Below, one piece after another: positions 19,066-27,477 of a stretch of 64,000 bases of DNA. Below the pieces are notes generated by a model that was given only the letters and a program-made list of their open reading frames with translations, did no database searches and was not told the DNA's origin. This stretch comes from Mangrovimonas yunxiaonensis (GTDB taxonomy: Bacteria; Bacteroidota; Bacteroidia; Flavobacteriales; Flavobacteriaceae), in assembly GCF_000733475.1 (NCBI RefSeq), contig NZ_JPFK01000003.1:333862-397861 (forward strand), given 5' to 3'. Made by a program: the position numbers and the translations under genes. The stretch's first letter is position 1; each line of letters starts with the position of its first letter.

Positions 19066-20811
19066 TTGAGGTCTTGTATTGTACTTTTATGGTTATCGTT
19101 TTTAGGCCACGCGGTATTGGCCCAACAAAACACATTAAGCAGTCAGGAGGCATTAACGCAGTTTAACCACTTATGGGAAGACATGAACCGCACCTTCCCA
19201 GAGGACGACTTTAAAACCTACCGTAGAACCTCTTTTACAGAAGCGCAACTACAAACGTACTTATCTCAATATTACCAGCTTATGGACTTGCTAAACAGTG
19301 TTACTGGGCACCACAAGCTAAAGGTAGATACCTATTTACACTTTGGCTATTGGTTTCATCAAATTGAATTCCCGCAGCAAGCCATTACCGCCTACAACCA
19401 TTTTTTTGATTATTCTGCCACCTTTAGCTCCAGTCTTGAAATATTAGACCAAGAAAGCTATATAAAAAAGCAAAATTATGCCTATAGTGCCACAGCAGAA
19501 GACTATGCCAAGTTAAACCAGTTGGATAAAGCTTCGCAAATGCATTTGGCCAACATTGCTTTTTCTAAAGCATATCCCGGGATTTCCTTTCCCTCTGCCC
19601 TAAACAATTACGGGTTGTTTTTTTACTGGCACAAACACGATTTAGAGAACGCCCTTAAGTACTTTAAGGAAGCACAAAGGGCAACCTTAGACTACAACCC
19701 AAACCACACCCTTATAGGCAGTATTAGGGACAACATTGCCGATGTTTATGTAGACCAAGGGCAATATGCCTTGGCCTTGCCCCTTTACAAAACAAATTTT
19801 CATTTTTTCCAGCACACACCTATCGAAACCACCCAACAATTGGACAGCCGCCGCCTTATTAGCGCAGGTGCCCAATTGGTGTCTACCTACGTAAAACTTA
19901 ACCGCATAACAGAAGCCGAAGCCACATTTAAAACCCTACAGGAAATCAAGGCGCAGCAAGACCAACAGCTGCATCCATATTCAACCATCGAAATCCTACA
20001 AGCCAAAGAGGATCTCGCATTAGGCCAGGCCAACCCTATGACTGCCTACCACGCCTCAAAAGCTATTTTAACACTGTCTGACAGCATACATGAAGCTTCG
20101 AAAAAAATTGACGAAAGATGGGTGAATGAATTTAACAAAATCACGTTCGATCGGGTGGCTTTAAACCATAAAATCGACCAAATGAACAAGGAGAGCAAAA
20201 TTAAAAGCCAAAGGATTAACCTTTGGTTGTTTGCCCTGGTATTTTCCATCATCCTCATCCTTTTAGCCTCTCTCTTTGTACGAAGAAGGCAGCACCTTAT
20301 CAATGCAAAAAACAAACAGCTGCTAGCCGAAAAAACGTTGGAAAACTCAACCCTAAAAGTAAAGCAACTCAACTTTAAAATCGCATCCAAAGAACGGGAC
20401 TTGTCAGATTTCGCCATTAATCTGAGTCAAAACCAAGAATGGGTGGCCCTTCTGGCGCAAAAAATTGAGGCTTTAAAACAAGCTAATCAACAAGAAAAGA
20501 ACAAACTGCTGGAAGACCTTGAAAATGAAATCAACAACAAGGTAACCTTCGATAAGAATACTAAAGATTTCTTTGAACGCTTAGACAAACTTAGCGATGC
20601 CTTTTACAGCAAACTTACTAACGACTTTCCTTCTTTAAGCAAAAATGAAATAAGGCTATGCTCCCTTATCCGCCTTAAAATTGACAGCAGAAGCATTGCT
20701 ACACTTCAAAACATTACATTAGCATCCTTAAACACCAGCCGCTACCGCTTGCGAAAAAAATTACGATTAAAAAAGCATAAAAATCTGGACACCTTTATCC
20801 AAAATATTTAA
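19066..20811 (+). CDS. TPR sensor with membrane helix and C-terminal LuxR-like HTH
   Basis: 581 residues from a TTG start. It has a signal peptide (about 1-19), a TPR-containing periplasmic region (about 60-340), one transmembrane helix (about 387-407, INLWLFALVFSIILILLASLF), a coiled-coil (about 415-490) and a C-terminal HTH-like segment (about 520-580, with LSKNEIRLCSLIRLKID and NTSRYRLRKKL). This architecture is frequent in Bacteroidota one-protein signal transducers. It probably links a periplasmic cue to transcription. The gene downstream has phased direct repeats in its promoter region. Confidence 0.78.
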   Translation: MRSCIVLLWLSFLGHAVLAQQNTLSSQEALTQFNHLWEDMNRTFPEDDFKTYRRTSFTEAQLQTYLSQYYQLMDLLNSVTGHHKLKVDTYLHFGYWFHQIEFPQQAITAYNHFFDYSATFSSSLEILDQESYIKKQNYAYSATAEDYAKLNQLDKASQMHLANIAFSKAYPGISFPSALNNYGLFFYWHKHDLENALKYFKEAQRATLDYNPNHTLIGSIRDNIADVYVDQGQYALALPLYKTNFHFFQHTPIETTQQLDSRRLISAGAQLVSTYVKLNRITEAEATFKTLQEIKAQQDQQLHPYSTIEILQAKEDLALGQANPMTAYHASKAILTLSDSIHEASKKIDERWVNEFNKITFDRVALNHKIDQMNKESKIKSQRINLWLFALVFSIILILLASLFVRRRQHLINAKNKQLLAEKTLENSTLKVKQLNFKIASKERDLSDFAINLSQNQEWVALLAQKIEALKQANQQEKNKLLEDLENEINNKVTFDKNTKDFFERLDKLSDAFYSKLTNDFPSLSKNEIRLCSLIRLKIDSRSIATLQNITLASLNTSRYRLRKKLRLKKHKNLDTFIQNI

Positions 20812-20826
20812 CCAATTCTCCTGCTA

Positions 20827-20867
20827 TTGTCTATCAATTGTCTATATCCTGTTCATTATCTGTCTAT
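20827..20867. promoter_or_regulatory. Three phased direct repeats YTGTCTAT upstream of a secreted-protein gene
   Basis: Copies start at 20827, 20838 and 20860, so they are 11 and 22 bp apart, one and two helical turns. A -7-like TAATTTAG lies at 20900-20907. This placement fits an activator bound on one DNA face. The adjacent TPR-HTH protein is a candidate regulator, which is an inference. Confidence 0.45.
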
Positions 20868-20990
20868 ACCTTTTTTAACTGAATTAATGCCTTTGTTTGT
20901 AATTTAGCCTACAGTTATCACAAGCTATTTTAACTACTCCCCTAATATACGTTATAGCAGCAATTAATTTTTTAACTTAATTCAGTTATT

Positions 20991-21515
20991 ATGAAAACAT
21001 GTATCATTGGTTTATTACTATTAGGGCTAACCAACCTAACACAAGGTCAAAACAACTTAGCGTATACAAACACGCACATAGACCATGCGCCTCAACATTA
21101 CACCAGCAACGTATCCTCTCTAAAAAACAAGGCTTTTGTAACGGCCTTTAATAAAAAGGCACTTCCCATAGTGGTGCAAAAAATGCGGGATATTGCGGCG
21201 CGATTTAACATCGAGCATTTAGACTCTTACACTCAAAAGGAAAAAGCGGTTTACGATGTTGTCTTTAACGAAGGCTCTCATAAAATTGAAGCCGTATACA
21301 ACCACAAAGGCGAGTTAATGGCCAGCAAAGAACACTATAAAAGCATTAGCTTGCCATATAGCATAAGCGCAAAAATAAGTCAAGAAAACCCGGGCTGGGC
21401 ATTTAGCGACACCAGCTGCATGATTACTTACAAAAAATCGGAACCCAACCAAGTGGTTTACAAGGTTACCCTAAAAAAGGACCAAGAAAAAAAGACGGTT
21501 ACACTAAGCATGTAA
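20991..21515 (+). CDS. Secreted protein of unknown function
   Basis: 174 residues with a signal peptide (MKTCIIGLLLLGLTNLTQG). The rest is soluble. A repeated PepSY-like flavour is suggested by YDVVFNEGSHKIEAVYNHKGELM (split over about residues 85-107), but I do not assign it to the family firmly. It has its own long leader with phased repeats upstream and a terminator-like hairpin downstream. Confidence 0.7.
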   Translation: MKTCIIGLLLLGLTNLTQGQNNLAYTNTHIDHAPQHYTSNVSSLKNKAFVTAFNKKALPIVVQKMRDIAARFNIEHLDSYTQKEKAVYDVVFNEGSHKIEAVYNHKGELMASKEHYKSISLPYSISAKISQENPGWAFSDTSCMITYKKSEPNQVVYKVTLKKDQEKKTVTLSM

Positions 21516-21533
21516 CACCCATGGTTAAATAAA

Positions 21534-21566
21534 AAAACAGCGGTTGATTTTCAATCGCTGTTTTCA
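21534..21566 (+). terminator. Terminator-like hairpin
   Basis: AAACAGCGGTTGA and TCAATCGCTGTTT pair, with one G:T, around a short loop, followed by TTCATTT, 20 bp after the secreted-protein stop. Confidence 0.6.
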
Positions 21567-21644
21567 TTTGTAGTGGCATTCTCCCCGCTCCTTAGATTGG
21601 TTTACTGTTCAAAATTTAGTATTTTGCCTATAAAATCTTGCAAA

Positions 21645-22103
21645 ATGCAATACAAAGCTACCTCGCCAGAAGATTATATTAATCAGGTCCCAGAAGACAG
21701 GCAACAAGCCTTAGCAAAACTTCGGAAAACCATTGCAGACCACCTTCCTGAAGGTTTTGAGGAAGGCATACAATATGGCATGATTGGGTACTATGTGCCA
21801 CATCGCAAATATCCCAACGGTTACCATTGCGATCCCAAACAACCTTTACCGTTTATGAGTTTTGCCTCGCAAAAAAACTCCATCAACCTATACCACAGTG
21901 GCCTTTATGCCGTACCAGAAATTCACGCCTGGTTTATTAACGAATACCCCAAACACTGCAAGCGTAAACTGGATATGGGCAAGAGCTGCGTTCGGTTTAA
22001 AAAACCCGACGACATTCCTTACGACTTAATCGCCGAACTTTGCAAAAAACTTACCGTAGAAGAATGGATAAACATTTACGAAACCAACATAAAAAAGACA
22101 TAA
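21645..22103 (+). CDS. DUF1801 domain protein
   Basis: 152 residues from the ATG at 21645. A longer frame starting at 21573 adds an unlikely N-terminus that overlaps the terminator region. The YDHYL-like fold of DUF1801 is indicated by DYINQVPEDRQQALAKLRKT and GMIGYYVP. It is a small cytosolic protein of unknown biochemical role, related to iron-chaperone-like frataxin folds. Confidence 0.8.
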   Translation: MQYKATSPEDYINQVPEDRQQALAKLRKTIADHLPEGFEEGIQYGMIGYYVPHRKYPNGYHCDPKQPLPFMSFASQKNSINLYHSGLYAVPEIHAWFINEYPKHCKRKLDMGKSCVRFKKPDDIPYDLIAELCKKLTVEEWINIYETNIKKT

Positions 22104-22150
22104 TACGAGTTTAACCAAAATAAGACACCCGCTTTCTCGGGTAATGGATT

Positions 22151-22537
22151 ATGAAAAAACGCGTTACAGGCATAGGCGGTCTGTTTTTTAAAACCAACGA
22201 CCCCGAAGCCACAAAAGAGTGGTATAAAAAACATTTAGGCTTTAACACCGATGCTTATGGCTGCACTTTTTGGTGGAAGGATAAAGACGGAAACGACTGC
22301 TCGACCCAATGGAGCCCATTTCCTGAAGACACCGAATATTACAACCCTTCTAAAAAGGGATTCATGTTTAACTACCGTGTAGAAAACCTTGAAACACTTT
22401 TAAAAACCTTAAAAGACGAAGGCGTTACCATTGTTGGGGAAATGGAAGAATACGACTACGGCAAGTTTGGTTGGATTATGGACAACGACGGCAATAAAAT
22501 TGAACTTTGGGAACCTAAAGACAATGCTTTTTTATAA
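22151..22537 (+). CDS. VOC family (glyoxalase/dioxygenase fold) protein
   Basis: 128 residues. The beta-alpha-beta-beta-beta repeats are evident in FFKTNDPEATKEWYKKHLGF at the N-terminus and GKFGWIMDNDGNKIELWEP at the C-terminus. The final Glu is the usual metal ligand of this fold. The substrate is unknown. It probably shares a transcript with the DUF1801 gene 47 bp upstream. Confidence 0.85.
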   Translation: MKKRVTGIGGLFFKTNDPEATKEWYKKHLGFNTDAYGCTFWWKDKDGNDCSTQWSPFPEDTEYYNPSKKGFMFNYRVENLETLLKTLKDEGVTIVGEMEEYDYGKFGWIMDNDGNKIELWEPKDNAFL

Positions 22538-22592
22538 AACGACCTACTTTTTTTATTACATTTAAGGTTTGTAACCATTAAAAAAAAATAAA

Positions 22593-22973
22593 ATGTCTGA
22601 AGAAAACAAATCAAACGATATGTTTGACGATGCCAAGCAAACCGCCAAAGATTTTTCTAACGATGCTGAAAAAGTATTGAGCGACGGCAAGAACGTTGCC
22701 ATTATTGCCCACATTACATTAATTGGATGGATTATCGCCATTGTTATGAACAGCGGTGAAAAGAAAACCGAGTATGCCTCATTTTATATTAGACAAATGC
22801 TAGGCATTATTATTATTGGTTTTGTATTGAGTATGATTCCCATTATAAACATTATTGGTTGGATATTGGTACTTATCCTATGGATTATGAGCTTGGTTGG
22901 CTCGCTTAGCGGCGAGAAAAAGCCTATTTTCTTATTAGGCACTCAATTTCAAGACTGGTTTAAATCGATATAA
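22593..22973 (+). CDS. Small Tic20/DUF4870-like membrane protein
   Basis: 126 residues. A polar N-terminus (about 1-32) precedes three hydrophobic segments (about 35-50, 68-87, 88-108). The pattern resembles DUF4870/Tic20-like import component proteins common in Bacteroidota. Function unknown. Family assignment rests on topology, so it is moderate only. Confidence 0.6.
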   Translation: MSEENKSNDMFDDAKQTAKDFSNDAEKVLSDGKNVAIIAHITLIGWIIAIVMNSGEKKTEYASFYIRQMLGIIIIGFVLSMIPIINIIGWILVLILWIMSLVGSLSGEKKPIFLLGTQFQDWFKSI

Positions 22974-22992
22974 CCCACCTTTAAAAACGCAT

Positions 22993-23024
22993 AAAGCCGC
23001 AAACTAAGTTTGCGGCTTTTCTTT
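22993..23024. terminator. Bidirectional terminator between convergent genes
   Basis: AAAGCCGCAAAC-TAA-GTTTGCGGCTTT followed by TCTTTTTT. It serves the membrane-protein gene on plus and the arsenite transporter on minus. Confidence 0.8.
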
Positions 23025-23025
23025 T

Positions 23026-24063
23026 TTATTTAAAATACTTTCGTCTTAACCAAAAAGCAACCTTAACCAGCAATATTAACGCCGGCACCTCTACCAATGG
23101 CCCTATAACCCCAGCAAAGGCCTGCCCAGAGTTCAATCCGAAAACAGCAATGGCAACGGCTATTGCCAATTCAAAATTATTCCCTGCCGCAGTAAAAGCA
23201 ACTGCTGTTGTTTTATCGTAATCGGCGCCCATGGCTCTGGTAACAAAAAAGCCAATAACAAACATAAGCGTGAAATACAACAACAACGGAATGGCTATAA
23301 TAACAACATCCATTGGAATTTCAACTATCAATTCACCTTTTAGCGAGAACATCACGACTATGGTAAACAACAAAGCTATTAATGTTAGTGGTGAAATGGT
23401 GGGGATAAACGTGTTATTATACCACGTTTCCCCTTTTAGCTTCACTAAAATTAATCGGCTTAATATTCCTAGCAAGAAAGGCAAGCCCAAATAAATGGCC
23501 ACACTCTCGGCGATGGTTGCAATAGAAATGTCTACAATAGCACCTTCAAACCCAAAATAAGGCGGTAAAACCGTAATGAAAATCCAAGCATAAAAACTAT
23601 ACGCAAACACCTGAAAAATACTGTTTAAAGCAACCAGTCCGGCACCGTATTCACTACTACCCTCGGCCAGATCATTCCACACCAAAACCATGGCAATGCA
23701 ACGCGCCAGCCCTATTAAAATTAAGCCAAACATATACTCGGGATAATCTTGCAAGAACACCATGGCCAAAACAAACATTAAAATGGGGCCAACAACCCAA
23801 TTTAACAGCAATGAAATAGACAGAATTTTTACATTCTTAAACACTTTTGGCAATAATGCATAGTTTACTTTTGCTAGTGGTGGGTACATCATTACGATTA
23901 ACCCTATAGCAATAGGAATGTTGGTTGTACCTTGGCTTAAACTGTTAATTTTGTCTGGAATACTTGGCATAAAATAACCCAAGGCAACACCTATAGCCAT
24001 GGCTAAAAAAATCCATAAGGTTAAGTTCTTATCTAAAAAACTGAGTGATTTTTTTGCGCTCAT
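23026..24063 (-). CDS. ACR3-family arsenite efflux transporter
   Basis: 345 residues with about ten membrane helices. The family signature in the [15 protein letters not shown] segment contains the region expected for the conserved cysteine (Cys near 142) that binds arsenite, and [20 protein letters not shown] follows near 290-310. It exports As(III) across the inner membrane. It is the last gene of a four-gene minus-strand cluster arsR-DUF6428-arsC-ACR3, starting 2 bp after the reductase stop. Confidence 0.92.
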   Translation of the reverse strand: MSAKKSLSFLDKNLTLWIFLAMAIGVALGYFMPSIPDKINSLSQGTTNIPIAIGLIVMMYPPLAKVNYALLPKVFKNVKILSISLLLNWVVGPILMFVLAMVFLQDYPEYMFGLILIGLARCIAMVLVWNDLAEGSSEYGAGLVALNSIFQVFAYSFYAWIFITVLPPYFGFEGAIVDISIATIAESVAIYLGLPFLLGILSRLILVKLKGETWYNNTFIPTISPLTLIALLFTIVVMFSLKGELIVEIPMDVVIIAIPLLLYFTLMFVIGFFVTRAMGADYDKTTAVAFTAAGNNFELAIAVAIAVFGLNSGQAFAGVIGPLVEVPALILLVKVAFWLRRKYFK

Positions 24064-24065
24064 AT

Positions 24066-24677
24066 TTATCGTTTAATTTGTGAAAACACATGATACATTT
24101 CTGCAGCTATTTGCAAGCTGCGCTCTTGGTATTTTTCTTCTTGAAGCGGGGTGCCATCGAACGCTTTGGGGTCGTCGTAAGTCATTGGCAAGCGGCATTC
24201 GGCCCCTGGCACAAACGGGCAACCGGCATCGGCCTGCGAACAGGTCATAACAGCTGCAAAATTACTTGCGGGGTTAAAAGCATGGTCCATTATTTTTGAA
24301 AATCCCATAATAGGCGGTTTGTTTTGGGCGTATTTTATAGCGTAAACCGGATTGCTTCCTTCTGATAATTGCTGAATATCAAACCCTGAATTTTTAAGCG
24401 TCTTTATAACCATAGGGTAAATGGCCGTTACTTGTGTACCGCCAGAATAACAAGCCACATTAGGCACCTTAAAATACGACGCTAGGGCTTGTGCCCAAAT
24501 TTGCGACAGGTGGCTACGCCTAGAATTATGCGTGCAAATAAAGTTAATGTTTACATCTTGGTTATGGGTGATTTTGTCTTGAATAAAAGCTGTAAGTGGC
24601 TGTAAGGTTTGTTGTCTTTCCTTTGAAACAGGAACATCCTTCAAACCTTCAATAGCAGAGGCTAGTGCTGAAAACAT
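24066..24677 (-). CDS. Arsenate reductase-like low-molecular-weight phosphatase-fold protein
   Basis: 203 residues. The phosphatase-type loop is [13 protein letters not shown] (about 47-59), with the catalytic Cys48. Two more cysteines in [12 protein letters not shown] (about 143-154) could relay disulfides as in thioredoxin-coupled ArsC. It would reduce arsenate to arsenite for export by the adjacent ACR3 protein. It is longer than classical ArsC (about 130-140), a variant common in Bacteroidota. Confidence 0.85.
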   Translation of the reverse strand: MFSALASAIEGLKDVPVSKERQQTLQPLTAFIQDKITHNQDVNINFICTHNSRRSHLSQIWAQALASYFKVPNVACYSGGTQVTAIYPMVIKTLKNSGFDIQQLSEGSNPVYAIKYAQNKPPIMGFSKIMDHAFNPASNFAAVMTCSQADAGCPFVPGAECRLPMTYDDPKAFDGTPLQEEKYQERSLQIAAEMYHVFSQIKR

Positions 24678-24692
24678 ATACTCTTTTTTTAA

Positions 24693-25160
24693 TTAACAAC
24701 ACCCACTCTCTGGCGTACAACAACTGCTTGTTGTTTGTATTTCTGAAAGTTTCACCTTAGGCTTTTCTGGAATACCACAGGCCTCTTTCGCCAAGCAATC
24801 GGTATGTTTTGTCGTTAATAAGAGAGTCCCAGCTTCAAAATCCAATCCAAATTTTTGAATGGTGGTGCCTTGGTACTCCACTTCAACCTCAAGATCTTCC
24901 AAACCAAGCTTATCTTCAGAAAGAGTTATAATATGTACTAACTTTTCGGGGTGTAGTCTATGGTCGTAATCATTTGCACTCCACAGCTGTAAGCTAATAA
25001 CACGTTCGTTGCGTATGGTTCCACCACAGTCAATAAAGTTTTTATCGATCTGCCCAACTTCGGTAACATGAAAGTGTCTTGGTACCAGCTCGCCGTTTGG
25101 CAATTTAAATGCCACTTCTTTTAAGGGCTCTAGTACGGTTTTTAATTCTGAAAGTTTCAT
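24693..25160 (-). CDS. DUF6428-like protein with Cys-rich tail, arsenic cluster member
   Basis: 155 residues. The body has a mixed alpha/beta look with no known catalytic motif. The C-terminus ends SSCCTPESGCC with paired cysteines, and further Cys occur in HTDCLAKEACG. Its position between arsR and the reductase suggests arsenic binding or chaperoning, which is an inference. The DUF6428 name is from memory of the ars-linked family. Confidence 0.65.
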   Translation of the reverse strand: MKLSELKTVLEPLKEVAFKLPNGELVPRHFHVTEVGQIDKNFIDCGGTIRNERVISLQLWSANDYDHRLHPEKLVHIITLSEDKLGLEDLEVEVEYQGTTIQKFGLDFEAGTLLLTTKHTDCLAKEACGIPEKPKVKLSEIQTTSSCCTPESGCC

Positions 25161-25176
25161 AATCCTTATCTTTTTA

Positions 25177-25194
25177 TTGTAATATTACGATTAA
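25177..25194. promoter_or_regulatory. ArsR operator-like palindrome 2
   Basis: TTGTAATATTACGATTAA contains the perfect palindrome GTAATATTAC. It lies between arsR and the DUF6428 gene and shares TGYAATATTACGATWAA with the copy upstream of arsR. Confidence 0.55.
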
Positions 25195-25210
25195 ATGGTT
25201 CAAAATTTTT

Positions 25211-25543
25211 TTAGCAACAATCGGTTGCACAGCTCACGTCTTGATCTAAAAACGTCAATAACAACTGTTTCATTTGTGCCCAATTGGTTTTGTCTATACA
25301 ATAACAAACACTGGTTCCTTCGATCGTGCCTTTAATTAATCCTAGCTGTTTCAATTCTTTTAGGTGCTGCGAGATGGTGGCCTGTGCTAAGCCTATTTCG
25401 TTCACCAAATCGCCACACACACAGCTATCTATCTTAAACAAATGCTCTAAAATAGCAACACGAGCGGGATGGCCAAACACTTTTGCCAGCTGGGCAATTT
25501 GATTCTGCTTATCGGTAAATAACTCTGACTTGGCTAAGCCCAT
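25211..25543 (-). CDS. arsR: ArsR-family arsenic-responsive repressor
   Basis: 110 residues from the ATG at 25543. The longer frame to 25594 would run through the operator-like palindrome, so I chose the internal MGLAKSELF start. The winged-helix DNA-recognition segment is LAQATISQHLKELKQLGLI. The metal-site cysteines are in DSCVCGDL, and a C-terminal SCATDCC tail adds three more. It should repress the ars cluster until As(III) binds. Confidence 0.9.
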   Translation of the reverse strand: MGLAKSELFTDKQNQIAQLAKVFGHPARVAILEHLFKIDSCVCGDLVNEIGLAQATISQHLKELKQLGLIKGTIEGTSVCYCIDKTNWAQMKQLLLTFLDQDVSCATDCC

Positions 25544-25561
25544 AATTGCTTTATCGTTTAA

Positions 25562-25579
25562 TTGCAATATTACGATAAA
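25562..25579. promoter_or_regulatory. ArsR operator-like palindrome 1
   Basis: TTGCAATATTACGATAAA lies 18-36 bp upstream of the chosen arsR start and matches the second copy downstream of arsR at 25177. A pair of near-identical sites flanking arsR supports autoregulation plus control of the following genes. Confidence 0.55.
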
Positions 25580-25617
25580 TGATGTTTTAGGCAAAACATT
25601 TTAACGTTTTTATGCGT

Positions 25618-27456
25618 TTACTCTGATTTGCTGTCGTTTTGTTCGGAAAGTTTGCGCTCTAATTCTGCCTGAAACTCTTCCATAACGGGCTTTACGGTGC
25701 TTTCGGGCAAATCGGCGATTTTAATATACATCAAACCATCTACCGAGTTGTTAAACAAGGGATCCACATTAAACGCGACCAATTTGGCATTTTGCTTAAT
25801 GTACTTTTTAAGCAAGACCGGCAAACGCAATGCTCCGGGTTCTACCTCATCGATAATTTTATCGAATTTGTTTAAATCTGCTTCGGTCTCATCAAACACA
25901 AATTCTTTATCGGCATCTTTAAGCTGTACTTTAAACTCTTTTTTAGGCCGAACAAATTGCGCCAAATAGGGATCGTAATAATGCGACTTCATGAACTCGA
26001 TCATTAACGATTTTGAGAAATTGGTAAACTGGTTGCTTATGCTTACACCGCCAATTAAAAATTTATGCTCCGGATAACGCAAAGTGGTGTGCACTATGCC
26101 TTTCCACAGTAAAAAAAGCGGCATGGGCTTTTGTTGGTACTCCTTTATTATAAAGGCGCGACCCATTTCTATAGATTGGCTCATCATGGGGTACAATTCC
26201 TGCTCGAAACGAAACAAATCCTGCAGGTAAAACCCATTTATCCCATACGCCTCGAAAATTTGTTTGCCCAACCCCATGCGGTAAGCGCCAGCAATAACCT
26301 TGGCGGTATTGTCCCATAAAAACATGTGGTGGTAATAAGTATCGAAACGGTCTAAATCGATGGCTTCGTTTGTCCCTTCGCCAACTTCGCGGAAGGTAAT
26401 TTCGCGCAAGCGACCTATTTCCTGTAAAATGTTAGGCACCTCATCGGCAGCTGCTAAAAACACCTCGAAATTCTTGCTCTCCAACAGGCGTAAGTCCTTT
26501 TCACGAAGGTTTTCAACCTCTTTTTCCATAAGCGCTACGTCTACTGGTGTGACTATACGCTTAGGCGGCTTAGGGATTTTTAATGTAGATGGTATGCTGC
26601 TTAAAAATTTTCCTTTTTCATCGAACGAATTGGAAAGCATGTAGGTTTTTCGGCGTATAAATTCTGAAAACTCTTTTAAATCCTTATACTCGGTTTGATC
26701 TTTAACCGAAATAGGGCGCCCTATTCTAACCTTAATGGTTCGGCGTTTTTGTGTTAGCAATTCCGAAGGCAGTTTGGCCGTTCTAAAGGTATCGTTAATT
26801 TTAGAGAGCTTATAAAACAGCTTGCTGTTTTTGGCGTGGAAATAAATAGGCACGATGGGCACTTCGGCCTTTTGGGCCAACTTCATAGCAGCTTCTTCCC
26901 ATGGGCGATCGACCACCAGTTTACCATCGCGGTAGGTAGACACCTCGCCGGCGGGGAAAATGCCTAATGGGTGACCGTCTTGCAAGTGTTTTATGGCGTT
27001 TTTAAAACCTAAAATACTGGATTTGGCATCTTTTCTGGTTTCAAACGGATTTACTGGCAGGATGTAAGGCTTTAAAGGAGCGATACGGTGCAATAAAAAA
27101 TTGGCAATTATTTTAAAATCTGTACGCTGTTCCAACATTAATTTCAACAGTAAAATCCCATCTATACCACCAAGTGGGTGGTTAGATACCGTAATATACG
27201 CCCCGTCTTTTGGCAAACGCTTAAGGTCTTCCTCTGGGATTTCAAAATTAATTTGAAACTCACTAAGGATGCTATTTAAAAAATCCAGTTCCTTTAGGTG
27301 CTTGTTGCGATTATAGATTTTATTTAATGTCGATATTTTAAGCACCTTCATTAACAGCCAACCTACAAATGTGCCCAAAAACCCATACCGATCCATTTGT
27401 ATGGCTTTGGCAACTTCTTTGGCGGATACCAAACCCGAATTGGTTGATTTACTCAT
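25618..27456 (-). CDS. OlsF-like bifunctional acyltransferase (PlsC-type plus GNAT-type domain)
   Basis: 612 residues. The N-terminal half has the glycerolipid acyltransferase motif NHPLGGIDG (NHxxxxD, about 92-100) and FPAGEVS. The C-terminal half (about 325-520) resembles the hemolysin/OlsB-type N-acyltransferase (IEMGRAFIIKEYQ). The fusion corresponds to OlsF, which makes ornithine or related amino-acid lipids in Flavobacterium. It would act at the inner membrane and make N,O-acylated aminolipids. Substrate choice (ornithine versus glycine) is not visible. Confidence 0.78.
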   Translation of the reverse strand: MSKSTNSGLVSAKEVAKAIQMDRYGFLGTFVGWLLMKVLKISTLNKIYNRNKHLKELDFLNSILSEFQINFEIPEEDLKRLPKDGAYITVSNHPLGGIDGILLLKLMLEQRTDFKIIANFLLHRIAPLKPYILPVNPFETRKDAKSSILGFKNAIKHLQDGHPLGIFPAGEVSTYRDGKLVVDRPWEEAAMKLAQKAEVPIVPIYFHAKNSKLFYKLSKINDTFRTAKLPSELLTQKRRTIKVRIGRPISVKDQTEYKDLKEFSEFIRRKTYMLSNSFDEKGKFLSSIPSTLKIPKPPKRIVTPVDVALMEKEVENLREKDLRLLESKNFEVFLAAADEVPNILQEIGRLREITFREVGEGTNEAIDLDRFDTYYHHMFLWDNTAKVIAGAYRMGLGKQIFEAYGINGFYLQDLFRFEQELYPMMSQSIEMGRAFIIKEYQQKPMPLFLLWKGIVHTTLRYPEHKFLIGGVSISNQFTNFSKSLMIEFMKSHYYDPYLAQFVRPKKEFKVQLKDADKEFVFDETEADLNKFDKIIDEVEPGALRLPVLLKKYIKQNAKLVAFNVDPLFNNSVDGLMYIKIADLPESTVKPVMEEFQAELERKLSEQNDSKSE

Positions 27457-27477
27457 GCCTCAAAAATAGTAAAAACT

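Noticed and set aside
25544..25594. A 17-residue extension of ArsR.
   Set aside because: It overlaps the operator-like palindrome, and the internal Met fits the usual ArsR N-terminus.
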